Positions 24,301 to 34,788 of a stretch of 64,000 nucleotides of DNA are shown piece by piece (the first letter of the stretch is position 1; every line of letters starts with the position of its first letter). Under the pieces are notes generated by a model that saw only the letters and a list, made by a program, of their open reading frames with translations, had not been told where the DNA came from and did not search any database. The DNA lies in contig NW_008246090.1 of assembly GCF_000281045.1 (NCBI RefSeq), positions 234,863-298,862 of the forward strand, given 5' to 3'. Made by a program: the position numbers and the translations under genes. The DNA is from Saprolegnia diclina VS20 (taxonomy: Eukaryota > Oomycota > Saprolegniomycetes > Saprolegniales > Saprolegniaceae).

Positions 24301-24754
24301 ATGAGCGATCGATGCAGTCGTGGAAGAAGGCGACGTACGCGCCGCCCGAGGCAATCAAGTGGGAGCTATCAGGCCGCGGGTTGAACTGCACCGCGTTGAC
24401 CGCGCCCTTGTGCTTGGTGACCGACCCGAGCAGCGTCTCGTCGCTGTGCAAGACCTTGTTGGCGCTCCAGAGACACACGGTCCCGTCTTCCATCCCACCG
24501 GCAATGACACCAAGCGAGCAGGATGCGCGGTGCTTGAGCACGTCAGCCCATGAGACGGAGAGGAACCGCGACGTCGTGGCGACGCTGCCGAGGCGCTCCA
24601 TGGCCCGGCTCGGGACCGCCATGTTCATCGAGTAGAGCGCAAGCTCATGCTTGCCTTCGCGCAGCGAGCCCATCGCAAGGACTGCATCTCGCGGGCGCTT
24701 GATGGGGCACCACGCCGTCGTGGCGGGGCCGTTGACTTCCTTCAGGACCGACAT
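21336..24754 (-). CDS. SEC31: COPII outer-coat protein SEC31
   Basis: Nine exons (24339-24754, 24188-24286, 23840-24141, 23575-23781, 22927-23525, 22559-22876, 22131-22511, 21636-22082, 21336-21587) give 1,006 residues. SEC31 with SEC13 forms the cage of ER-derived COPII vesicles. The N-terminal 330 residues form a WD40 propeller (GAVNAVQFNPR, TTTIWDLKQKQPWC, VRLWDLRG, NRTLVWDLHSNQ). The helical ACE1-type region follows (AAVECCLRHNQLANALLLA, DQLALRLYDAGD). A Pro/Gln/His-rich linker covers about residues 660-830, the expected Sec23-contacting disordered segment. A helical C-terminal domain ends the protein (EGRQLGEIKKAADVLFTKL). The start is the MSVLKEV methionine at the beginning of the propeller. 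Divergent from an orphan gene across 367 bp. Confidence 0.93.
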
Positions 24755-25121
24755 CTTCCTGTCTTTGCCGAGGAGTATGCAGGCAATTTTGTCGTGATTT
24801 TGGCCAATCGATGTCGCCGTACCGTGGCTTCGTCCACTTGTTGTGATGCCATTGGTCGAAATGAATCTTGTCAACACATCCCGCTGCAGGTCGCTCGAGG
24901 AGGAAGCCTCGCATGGCCGAGCGCCGCCCATGGGCCTAGACATTCGGGTCGAGCGCAAGCCGCTCAGTGTAGACGCCTGCGAAGGAGGGTCTGCAGGGGC
25001 CTCGTGGCTGCTACGACAGCCTGTGTCTATGCCACCGTGCCATGGACCCGCAAAGCAGGGCGCGCGTCTGGCAGGCGCCTCGACGACGGTCCTGGAGGCG
25101 TTACGATAAAATTTCCGTTGC
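24755..25121. promoter_or_regulatory. Bidirectional promoter, SEC31 / orphan 25122
   Basis: A 367-bp gap between divergent starts with CCAAT near 24804 and ATTGG near 24849, one on each strand. The assignment is by position and motif only. Confidence 0.4.
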
Positions 25122-26233
25122 ATGGGACGGCAGGTCGAGTACGTCGAGTGGCGCTCACCGAGGGATGCCCTTGTGATGGACTTGCTCCTTCTTAGCTCGG
25201 TCTTTGCGCGGCTTCGGCGGACGCGCGCAGGCGACCAGGTCGACCTGACGTATTTTTCAAAGCAACAAGTCCTCGACGAGCTCGTGGCACATGAAGACGG
25301 AAAGCTTCTGCGCATGCGGCCGAACCTGCGCGCATTCCACACGCGCCTCGCGAGCTTGAGCAACATCCAGGAGAGCGCGTCGCTCAACATGTTTCGCATC
25401 ACACGCGTCCGGGATCCGACCATCTCGCAGACGATGGCCTGCGATCTGCTCACAAAGCTCATTACGCCTGCAATCCTCTTGGCCGACGCCGCCGAAGCGC
25501 GGCGGCAGCACCCTTACAAGTCGCAGTGGTGTGTGTTTGACGCCAAGCTGCGGAGCAAAAGCCCCGCTAGTGACTACAAAGTACAAGATGCAATACCGCC
25601 CATGTGCGTTGCCACAACGAGCTGTAGGTTTGTGAGCCGCGGCCGCGGGCGCTCACGCCAGCGGAGAAGCGGCGGCAAGAGCAAGTGGAGCGATGGACCC
25701 TCGAGGCGGCACGCGTCCTCGCCCACAACGTTGTCGCAGCCGTTCTCACGACGTCGGTTCGGGCCCTACTGCCATTGAGCCGTAAACGTACACCGGCGAG
25801 CTGCAAGAGCAACCAAACCGAGACCGACTTTCCAAGTGTCGTTGCCCTTACCGCAGACGAGGGCTCGACCAAGCCGACGCGGCGCCTCCACCCGCGTCGC
25901 AAGCCATCGTCGAGCTCTCTCGTAGCAGAAAAGGCAGCGCAGCGTCTCTCGGACCTGCGCTTGCAAGTGCTGTGTCCGGGCTTTGCGCCTGACACGAGCG
26001 TGCTCTCTGGCGGGCGCCCGATCGAAGCGTTTATTGCACTGGTCGAGAGTGCGGGGCACCACGAGGCAGCGTCGCGCCTACTGAGCCACTACAAGTTTGA
26101 GACGGCTGTGCACGCAATTGCTAACGAGTTTATGGTTGCCCACCCGTCGGCGACCGCGCTCGACGGGTATTTGCCGAGCTACTTTGCCTGGGCCGCCGAC
26201 GTTCGCAGCCGCACGCTCAAGCAGCTGCGCTAG
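25122..26233 (+). CDS. Conserved-looking protein of unknown function
   Basis: Two exons (25122-25580, 25628-26233; 47-bp GTACAA...TAG intron, phase 0) give 354 residues. The N-terminal 150 residues look globular and helical (FSKQQVLDELVAHEDGKLL, SQTMACDLLTKLITPAILL, SQWCVFDAKL). A basic, charged linker follows (LTPAEKRRQEQVERW ... RRLHPRRKPSSSS). A second helical domain ends the protein (IEAFIALVESAGHHEAASRLL, FETAVHAIANEFM). No catalytic motif, signal peptide or transmembrane segment is evident. I cannot assign a family. It sits 50 bp upstream of the UFD1-zinc finger gene on the same strand, without evidence of functional linkage. Confidence 0.7.
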
Positions 26234-26283
26234 ACATTATGTTGATGATGATGACAAAGTACTATAAATATCGTTTGAGTCTT

Positions 26284-28813
26284 ATGGCGCGGTCGGCGCA
26301 ATTCCGTGGACGCTTCGAATGCTACTCGGTCGCTTGCCTCGGTGCGACGCGTCATCCGATGCGAGGTCCTGACGTTGGAGGTATTAGACATGCCGGACCT
26401 CGAGTTTGGCGACAAGGTCATTCTACCCTCCGTACGGAGCTCGCTGCGGAAATGCTTGTGATGCAAGCGGCGACGTAGGCCGTCCTGCGCGACCTGCAGC
26501 TCCTCAAGATCCCGCTTCCCCTCGTGTTTCAAGTCACGTCGACGACCGCGCCAAACGTCCGCCAGTTCTGCAGTGTCCTCGAGTTCAGTGCGCCCGACGG
26601 CCAAGTACGCAAATTGCCGCGGTGCTCGGCGTTGAGCCATGTGTAGATGTTTGCTCCGTACTGGATGATGCAGAATCTCTTGTGTGACGAAGGCGGTCGT
26701 CTCCAACTCGAGAGCGCGACCAACGTACGTCTAGCCTTCTCACGCGTGCTCAGCATGTGTGCGTAGATCCCGCGGGGCGTCTACTGCCGCTTGCAGCCGC
26801 ACGTCAGCGCCTTCTTGGACTTGGCCGCAACGCTCGGCCCCAAGGTACGAGGAGTGCGTCGTCTTGGAGCTAGCGTGAAGGACCCGGTTAGATTTTACTC
26901 GAATCCGCGATGCGCAAGTACTCAGTACTGAGCGTGGGCGAGACGATCGTGATTGAATATGGCGCCGACAAGTACGACAGCTATAGTGTACCTTTCTTGC
27001 TGTAGTAGGTGCTTGTATAGGTATTTTGTCGACGTCGTCCACGTCAAACCTGGCGATGTCATCCACCTCTTTGGGGACGTGGATCTCGAAGTCGACTTCA
27101 AGGCCCCCGAAGTACAAACTTTGCAGCTTGGCTTTCGGTGTGGATGACGATATTGGGTAGAACATGGATCCGCGACGACCCAAGTCGGCAACACCCCCGC
27201 TTCCAGACACGAGCCCATGCAGCCAACCAAACAAAGGCACGCCGCGACGAGAGACAGTGGAAGCGTACGACATCCTGCATATGACGCTCCGCGGAAGTCC
27301 CATGTAAGTGCTAGGACGCTGGGCCCCAGCTCGTCGCTGGGACGCCGCCTCGGTGACGGTGGCTACGTGCAAGTACCCGATACGCCGCCTGTGGTCGCCG
27401 CAACGCCGGCCAAAAAGACGCTGTCGCTTCAAGCAGCGCAGCTGAAAACAAAATCGGGGGCGGGGCCCAACCCGCTCACGACCAAATCGGTCAAGGCCTT
27501 TGAAACCCAAGGATATCAGCTCGAGGCAACGCCGGTCGAGCTCCGGCCCGAGCTACCGGATGCTGTGGCGCCGACAGTGAGCGCAACATTGACAACGCCG
27601 TACGCCTGCGGCTTTTGCCTGAGCGAGATGCCCCGCACCAACGCCGAGCTCCACGAACTTCGCTGCAAACAACACGTGGCGTACCACCGGGTACATATAT
27701 ATCGTGTTTACATACACGTTGCACATTGTGGACAGATTGTCTGCGATATCTGCCACGAAAAAGTGCTCAAAGCCAAGCTCGAGGACCACGTACACTGCCC
27801 GCAGGTATGTCGTCGCGCTCGCAAAGGCTACATTGGGACATATATCCAGTGCTTGTTTTGCGGGTCCTCGTCGAGCCTGGACGAGCACCACAAGGCTGTG
27901 CACGCTGTGGTTGGAATCTATTCAGCGACTCGCAAAGCTGAGAGAGCGTAGGTACGCTGTGCATGCGGGGCCGACGTCCCGGTCGATGCAATGCCGCAAC
28001 ACAAAGAGACGGCGTGCCCGCACACACTCACTTTGGTACGCGGCGACGTGCTGTCGACAAGATATAGTATGCAGAACCATATGCACGCCTAGTGCCATCT
28101 CTGCGCCTTGTCGTTTTCGCGCCACAAGTATGCGCAACACTACGCATCGTGTTCGAGTCGCACTGAGCAGTGCGAGGTCCTCTTTGCTCTTCATCGGCTA
28201 AAGTATGACGCACGGTTGTGGTAGCGCTGCAAAAAGTACGTCAATGTGCTCGCGTTCAACCAGCACGAAGCCACGTGCGGTGACGAGCCCCGCGAAGAGA
28301 AGGATCCTAATGCTGCGCGTCCATCTGTCCCGACGGCAGCGTCGATTTCGTGTCCGTACTGCGGGCGTGCTGCGTTTGATTCGATGACTGCGCTCGACAA
28401 ACACACGGAGCAGGCGTGCACCATCGCTCGGTACGTGCTTCGGGCCGTTGCACGCGTAGGTACATGGACGTTTGCGTAGAAGCTTCCTCGGCAATGGTCT
28501 CCCGACAAAAGGTTCGCAAGCGCCGCCGATCCTTCGCGGCAAGTTGCGCCGCAAAACCGACCTCGTCAAGCCCAAGAGGACGCTGCAACAGGCCGGCGAA
28601 CGCGTCGTGAAGCGCGAGACGGCCGTCATTACAACCCTCGACGACCTCGAGCCTGTCAAAGGGGCCACCATCAGCAGCAGGACCTTCAAAAGCTCACGAC
28701 AGCAGCAGGTCCAAGCTATCTTGACGGCATCGCAACAAGCGACGCGCAACCTCGCGGCACGTCAAACATCAACAACTAAGACGAATAAGACGACGAAGAA
28801 TCGCTTCTCGTAG
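26284..28813 (+). CDS. UFD1-domain protein with C-terminal zinc fingers (plant PRLI-interacting factor K-like)
   Basis: Fifteen exons (26284-26341, 26388-26431, 26479-26604, 26647-26724, 26767-26844, 26892-26971, 27021-27111, 27161-27264, 27315-27690, 27736-27804, 27850-27906, 27952-28035, 28093-28176, 28225-28430, 28480-28813) give 622 residues. Residues about 10-185 are a UFD1 domain (FECYSVACLDMPDLEFGDKV; VLEFSAPDG; APYWMMQNLLCDEGG; VHVKPGDVIHLFGDVDLEVDF), the module by which Ufd1 binds p97/CDC48 or ubiquitin. A disordered linker follows, then at least five TRAF/XAF1-style zinc-binding units (CGFC...H...C, CDICHEK, CLFCGS, CACGADVPVDAMPQHKETACPH, CHLCALSF, CPYCGRAAF). The basic tail contains SQQATRNLAARQ. 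The architecture matches plant PIFK proteins. The exon 9 donor is uncertain: GTGGCG at 27676 would remove five residues. The role is probably ubiquitin- or p97-linked. Confidence 0.85.
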
Positions 28814-28913
28814 CGCATGCCACGTCATAAGCTGACTCTCAACATGGGTATTTGGTTGCGAATATCGAAGCTTATGTTTGCCCATTCGATCTTTGTCGCG
28901 ATCTTCTTTCCGC

Positions 28914-30249
28914 ATGGCCATGTACGCTGCACCGTACGACGAGGGTGTGGACGTTGGTGAGCGCATCGAGGACTTTGGCCTCAAGGTCGAGCGCGTGTAC
29001 GACGGCTAGAGGCTGCTACAGACGCCTGAGGCCCTACGATAGGCGAGCGCTGCTGCGCAACCTCGATGTGAGCGGCTGCCTCCTGAGCCTTTCGCACAAC
29101 TTTGCGTGGCTCAGCGGCGGCGGGCGCAACCACATCCTCCTCGCCAGCGAAGGTATGCATCATCGTCGTAGTGTCGAGTGTGCTGTAGCCCATGCATGCA
29201 GGCGGCGTCGGCAGTCTCTTTGTCAATGCTACCCGCGTGCTCTTGCTCACCAACAACATTGAGGGCCAGCGTTTGCTGCACGAAGAGCTCGCGGGGCTAC
29301 CCATCGAGGTACGATGTGGTGACAGCAAGCTCGTGCTATCGTCGCGGGTAGCTGCTTGACGAGCCGTGGTACGAGCCGGGAGAGACCGAGGCGGTGCTTG
29401 CCGCGATCGTCGGTCCCGGCGCTACGTTTCTTCGCGACACCAATACGGCGGTGGAGAAGCGGCTCGCGCAGCTTCGCCAATCGCTAACCCCACTCGATAT
29501 CAAGCGCTACCGCGCCCTTGGGCGGCACTGCAGCCAAGTCGTCACGGACGTAGCCGACTCGGTGCGGCGTGGCGTGTCGGAGTGGTCTCTTGCCGGACAG
29601 CTCCACCAGCGCGCGCTCGAGCACGGTATTGACGTCGTCGTGGTCTTGGTCGCTGCCGACGAGCGCTTGGACAACATTCGACACCCGCTCCCAACCACGA
29701 AGCTCGTGCGCGAGAAGGCCATGCTCGTGCTCTGCGGACGTCGGGGCGGGCTCATCTGCTCCCTCACGCGCATCGTATGCGTGTCATCCGAGGTGCCGGA
29801 GGACCTGCGCGCGCGGCACCACGCCGTCACGTATGTGGACGCGACGGCTTTGGCGGCAACGCGCCCTGATGCGATCGCCAGCGACATCTTTCGCGCCATC
29901 CAGCGCGCATATGCGACCAGCGGCTACCCCAACGAGTGGAAGCTGCATCACCAAGGCGGCGGCACGGGTTACAAGAGCCGCGAGTGGAAGGCCGACGCGT
30001 CCAACCACGTAGCATCTCCTCTTTCTGCTGTGTGATTGGGACAAAAGCGTGTAGGAGATCGTGGCGCCACTCCGCGCATTCGCGTGGAACCCGTCCATTG
30101 CGGGCACCAAGTCGGAGGACACGGTGCTATTGCTTGCGGATGGCCAGCTCGAGGTGCTTACCCAAGCTCCATCGACGTGGCCGATGCTCCACCATGTCGT
30201 TGACGGCGTCGAGATTGCCCGACCCGACATCCTCCACCGCCCATCGTAG
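28914..30249 (+). CDS. Peptidase M24 (pita-bread) fold protein, probably metal-site degenerate
   Basis: Five exons (28914-28996, 29043-29152, 29202-29308, 29352-30008, 30055-30249) give 383 residues. An N-terminal creatinase-type domain (CLLSLSHNFAWLSGGG, VLLLTNNIEGQRL) precedes an M24-like catalytic region (DERLDNIRHPLPTTK, MLVLCGRRGGLICSLTR, YPNEWKLHHQGGGTGYKSREW, WNPSIAGTKSEDTVLL). In active M24 enzymes (Xaa-Pro and methionine aminopeptidases) two Asp, one His and two Glu bind the metals. Here the positions of the paired Asp are not apparent. The layout matches a bacterial-type subgroup of M24 relatives as I remember it. Two ATGs six bases apart could start the protein; the first is used. 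It lies 100 bp downstream of the UFD1-zinc finger gene. Confidence 0.78.
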
Positions 30250-30862
30250 ATCGTAGATCGAAGCTGTGTATCCGCCAACGCTCGTCAGGACTGCGTCCGC
30301 AACTAGCACCGATACTAGCCTGCGTACTTGTATAATCCGTTTCATCAAAGCTGCTCGCCATGATGATGTCGTAGTCCTAAGCAAGCCAATGCCCATGCCA
30401 TCATATGCCGGTCGGAGGCCATAGCGCGATGCCATGGTGTGCGCTTCGCTTGTCGCTGGCATTGCGATGTCGTACAAGCGGACGCATCTTCCACGCAGTT
30501 CTAGATCGAGTTGCATGGCCGTCTTCTCGGCGGCTGCGGCCCGTCCTCGGCGTCGGCCAGTGCAATCGCAGTTGGCGGCAGTTCTTATTGCGACGTTCGG
30601 ATTGGTCAAAAAGGCGTCGTAAAATCGCGTACCTCCAAACCAGTCATTAAACAAAGGAGTAGGGGAAGTTGGCGAACAAGCCAATCACCGGCCGTGTATA
30701 AAAATATATCACAAGTACTTGATATTTCTAAGCAACATAAATACTTTTAAAAAGTGTATGGGCCTCCGGGCTTGGCGGCCGATGACTGGTTGGTGGTGAG
30801 GTCCAAGTCGGGCCGATTCAATAGAACCTCCAGTTTTAGTTTTCGGGAACCTAATCAGCACC
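30250..30862. other. Intergenic, includes eS25 upstream region
   Basis: About 610 bp. The stretch 30690-30860 is AT-rich and lies directly upstream of eS25, so it is the likely promoter. A 186-codon minus-strand frame (30127-30684) overlaps the preceding gene antisense and is not accepted. Confidence 0.45.
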
Positions 30863-31280
30863 AATGGTACGTCGCAGGCCGATTCCTAGGAAGACGACCT
30901 TGGCGCATGCGACGATGAGGATGATGCTCATGGCCGCTTCCTCCATGTAGCCGCCTAAGACGCAGCAAAAGACCAAGGAACAGAAGATGGCCGCCGCCTT
31001 GGCTGGCTCGCGCGGCAAGGGCAAGAAGAAGTGGTCCAAGGGCAAGGCCCGCGAAAAGACGCAGAACAAGGTCCTCTACGACCAGGAGGCCTACGAGCGC
31101 ATGTGCAAGGAGATCCCTAAGATGAAGTTGATCACGGCGTCGGCCATCGTCGAACGCCTCAAGGTCAACGCCGCCCTCGCCCGTGCCACGATCCGTGAGC
31201 TCGAGCTCAAGGGTGACATCAAGGTCGTCTCCAAGCACAGCGCCCAGTTGATCTACACCCGCGCCATCAGCGCTGAATAA
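30863..31280 (+). CDS. RPS25: Small-subunit ribosomal protein eS25
   Basis: Two exons: 30863-30865 holds only the start codon, and 30951-31280 holds the rest, giving 110 residues. The 85-bp intron (GTACGT...TGTAG) is the longest in the window. Splicing gives MPPK, the usual eS25 N-terminus, followed by a Lys-rich segment (KGKKKWSKGKAREK). The globular core follows: YERMCKEIPKMKLITASAIVERLK, ARATIRELELKG and SKHSAQLIYTRA. eS25 sits in the 40S head. Starting at the internal ATG at 30987 would drop the conserved N-terminus. Confidence 0.95.
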
Positions 31281-32582
31281 ATGTAGTTGCTGACTTTGCC
31301 CGAACTTATCCGAGGTCCCTCTCTCTTTCAACGACGACCTACCGCGCCGGGCCGCGATAGCCGTCTTGCAAAAGAGTGGTAATTGAATGCATTAGGAGCC
31401 TTCTTCCCTTATCTTGTCCTTTGTCTTGCGCCACCACCTTCGTAACTTGTCTACCAGGACATCCGCCACCTGAGCCTAGATCTTAGTCTGTCCTCGCAGC
31501 TCCTATTTGCCCGCGAGCACTGCGCTTCGTATGCAAAGCGGCCAGAGGCCCATGAACGTCGTCACGGCACATGAGTCATGCCAATTCTAGCTCGAATGGG
31601 TGCGCACGACAAAGACGACAGAGCGTACGTCATCGACGACGCACCACGTGACGAAATCTAGTCAACAAGTAGCGTCGACCTGCGAGCGTACGCGATTACT
31701 AGTGACAGGAGGAGGCGAAAGCCCAGTGCTTCTCCGACCCCATGGCTTATCGACGTTGCAATCTTCGAGATGCCATGCACATATACACCTTTATCCTCTG
31801 CCGTGGGTCTCGACAGGACCTTCTAGAAGCGAAGGACTGCCCACATACATCGGTCTACAATTTTTTGCATAGACTTGCGCCGTCCTTTATGCACCACCAG
31901 TTACGTCCGTGTAACCACCGTCGCAAGCATGGCCGCGTCCGAAGAGTAGCTTGTTGCTTGTTGCGTCGTCCGAATCTGAAGACTGCCACGGAGGTCCGTG
32001 GAGCTTCGGGGCATATCTCGCGGTTGGCTGGACTCGATAGCCTCCGCGACGTCACTGGCGCGCGCCGTGTCGTGTGCCAATCCTCGTTCGAAAGTTGCTC
32101 TTGCGCAACTGCAAACAAGTTGGTCACAACTGGGCAGCTACTCGACCACGCGCTCGCCCGAGCATGGGTCGTGGCTGCTGTCGCGTGCATGGGCTATCGG
32201 TAGTAGATGATCGCCCGCATGCCAGGATGCCCTACATGCCCCTGCCCTCGTTGGCCAAAGCTGGGATCCGTCGGCGGCCGCGCGGGGTGTCGCACCGGCG
32301 TTACCGAATGGCGTACTTGGCGCTTGCGCCAATCCCGATCCTCAGCACGACGTCAAAATTATTTTATGCGTGTGCAATCTCTGTCGTTTTTGGAGCGTCG
32401 CAAACGTGTCGTTTTCTCACAAGTTTTCGAGGCAAAAGAACTCGAATGGGCTGAAAAAGCGCCGAGAGTCAGTGCGCGCAGCTGCGTCGACGCTTTTCGG
32501 GCCGATTTCAAAAAAATACGCCACGGCCACAAGTTCAACTGCAGCAACCAGTTTACTTTTTGCCACGTCCTTGCCAAGTGTC
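31281..32582. other. Long gene-poor gap
   Basis: About 1.3 kb, the largest gap in the window. Open frames are short, have unusual codon use and no recognisable motif. The last 250 bp become AT-richer and should include the promoter of the amino-acid transporter. No repeat or mobile element was seen. Confidence 0.45.
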
Positions 32583-34325
32583 ATGGCAACAACGTCGCCC
32601 ACGTCCGAGCTCGTCGCGCCGCCAGAGGGCTCGCTCGAGCTCCTCAAGCGCACCAACTCGGTACGTCGGCCGCGTGGCACCACGCAGTACGGAATCTCAT
32701 TCGCTTTCTCGTGTAGGAGCCGAGCGTCCTCCTCGCGTCGGCCGAAGAAACCAAGGTCATTGACATCTCCGAGCCGCTGGCGTTTCGCCGGGCGCACCTG
32801 CGCTCGAGCCAGCACACGCACCAAGTGTCGCCCGAGGTCCGTGCCAGCATTCTCCACGCGGTCGACAATGTGTACAACCCGTTCATTTCGTCCATGATGT
32901 CGCAAGACAACGACAAGTACGACAGCCTCGACGCGTCCCAGCGCATTCGCAACCTTCTCAACACGCCGGCGTCTGCGCTCGGGTGGCGCAGCTCGCAGTC
33001 GCTCGGGTACACGGAGCTCACGCCGCTTGCGCGCCCGCCGTCGAGCAAGTCGTTCGTACCTGCGAAGGAGACGACGCTCGGCCAAGCCTTCCTCGCGCTT
33101 CTCAAGGCCTTTGTCGGCACGGGTGTGCTCTTCTTGCCGCAAGGCTTCAAGGCTGGCGGTATCTTGTTTGCGCCGGCGCTGCTTTTCTTTGTGGCTGCGC
33201 TCACGCTCTTTGCGATCTACCGCCTCCTCCAGTGCCGCGCAGCGTACGGCGGCACGTACGGTCACATTGGCGAGATCGCCTACGGCATCTGGGGCCACCG
33301 CTTTGTGCAGATCTCGATCATCCTCATGCAAGCCGGCTTTTGCTGCTCGTACATTATCTTTGTGGCCCAAAACATGACCGAAGTGCTCGCGTACTTTGGC
33401 GCCAACATCTCGGTCGGCGCGCTCATCATGCTCCAGACCGTCATTTACATTCCGCTCTCGTGGATCCGCTACATTAGGTATCTCTCCTTCCTCTTGGTCT
33501 TGGTCTCTGAGATCTGATCTAGCTACTTTTCCGTCTCCAACTTGGTGGCCGATGCGTTCATCCTGTACGGTGTCGCGTACATTCTGGGCTGCAGCTTCTC
33601 GTCGCTCGCCGAGGTCGGGCCGCAGCGCGTCGAGTACTTCAACCCGCAAGACTACTCTGTGTTTGTCGGCACGGCAGTCTTTACGTTTGAGGGCATTGGG
33701 CTCATCATCCCAACCCAAGCGTCGCTCGCCAAGGAGCACCAAAAGCACTTTTTGCCGCTGATTCTGGCGACCGTGCTGGGCCTCTTTGTGTTTTACTCGT
33801 TCTTTGCGAGTGTCAACTACATTGCGATCGGCGACTCGATCGAGCCGTTGGTCATGTCAAGCCTCCCCCGCAACGGCTGGACGATCTCGGTCCAGGCCGG
33901 GTACTCGATCGCGCAACTGCTCTCGTACCCGCTCTTCCTCTTCCCCGCCGTCAAGATCATTGAAGACATGCTCCTTCTGCCGCGCCGCGACTCGGGCCTC
34001 AAGGCGCAAAAGAACTTGATCCGCGCGCTCATTGTCACCATGACGGTCATGATCGCTTACTTTGGCCAGGACCGACTCGACCTCTTCGTGTCGATCGTCG
34101 GTGCCTTCTGCTGCGGTACGTCGACGCTTGCCTCTGCATGGTAGACTCATCTCTGTCGTAGTGCCGCTGAGCTTTATCTACCCGCCGCTCTTCTACCTCA
34201 AGCTGTTCCCGGACGTCTCGATCTTCTCCAAGATCCTCGACGTGAGCGTCGTCATCATCGGCTTCCTCACCTTCTTCTACGTCACGTGGTCCAACATTCA
34301 AAAGTGGGAGTCGGACGCACTCTAA
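32583..34325 (+). CDS. Amino acid transporter, AAAP/SLC36-AVT family
   Basis: Four exons (32583-32660, 32717-33477, 33523-34115, 34162-34325) give 531 residues. A hydrophilic N-terminal region of about 150 residues precedes the transporter core. The core starts TTLGQAFLALLKAFVGTGVL, the signature first helix of AAAP proteins, with FLPQGFKAGG after it. About eleven hydrophobic helices follow (e.g. SIILMQAGFCCSYIIFVAQN, VFTFEGIGLIIPTQASL, LPLILATVLGLFVFYSFFA, IIGFLTFFYVTW). The family performs proton-coupled amino-acid transport at the vacuolar or plasma membrane. Substrate cannot be told from sequence. Splice junctions fall between helices and keep the frame. Confidence 0.9.
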
Positions 34326-34788
34326 TAAGCTCCGATAATCTTATGCACATCTTGTCAAGAATCTTCTCGTCGTTGGCACAGATCTTGCATGTACCAGTAC
34401 GTTTAGCCACACAGGCGTCGCGCGACGTAGGTACGACTACTGCGACCCAACCTCTATAGACTACAGTAGCCAACGGCGGCGGAGCAGGACTTGCTCGCTG
34501 AAAACCAAACTTCAAGAATGCTCGAGTTCACAACGTATGTGTTGAGCTTGAGATATCATTTACAAGCTGCTCGCAGTGCTGCTGCCATCATCGTCGATAG
34601 CTAGCGCCATACCAAAAGGCCTCTCTACCCTCCTCTGCCCATGCAAGCGACAGCTTGCTTCGCCCTTCACTGACGTGGCGGCCGCAAAGCGCAAACCTGC
34701 TGGCTTCTTGCACTTGAGTTTGCCTTTCTAAAACCTCTCAAACTCGATTTGCTCGCGTCGGCCACATTGCCAACGGGTTTTTGCCCCG
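34326..34788. other. Intergenic, no gene seen
   Basis: About 460 bp between two co-oriented membrane-protein genes. Low coding potential throughout; presumably the 3' UTR of the transporter and promoter of the DHHC gene. Confidence 0.45.

Noticed and set aside
30127-30684. 186-codon minus-strand frame between the M24-like gene and eS25
   Set aside because: Overlaps the last M24 exon antisense, has no family match and no splice structure that improves it.
32417-33748. 443-codon minus-strand open frame over the amino-acid transporter
   Set aside because: Antisense shadow of well-supported transporter exons; composition is Arg/Glu-rich without recognisable features.
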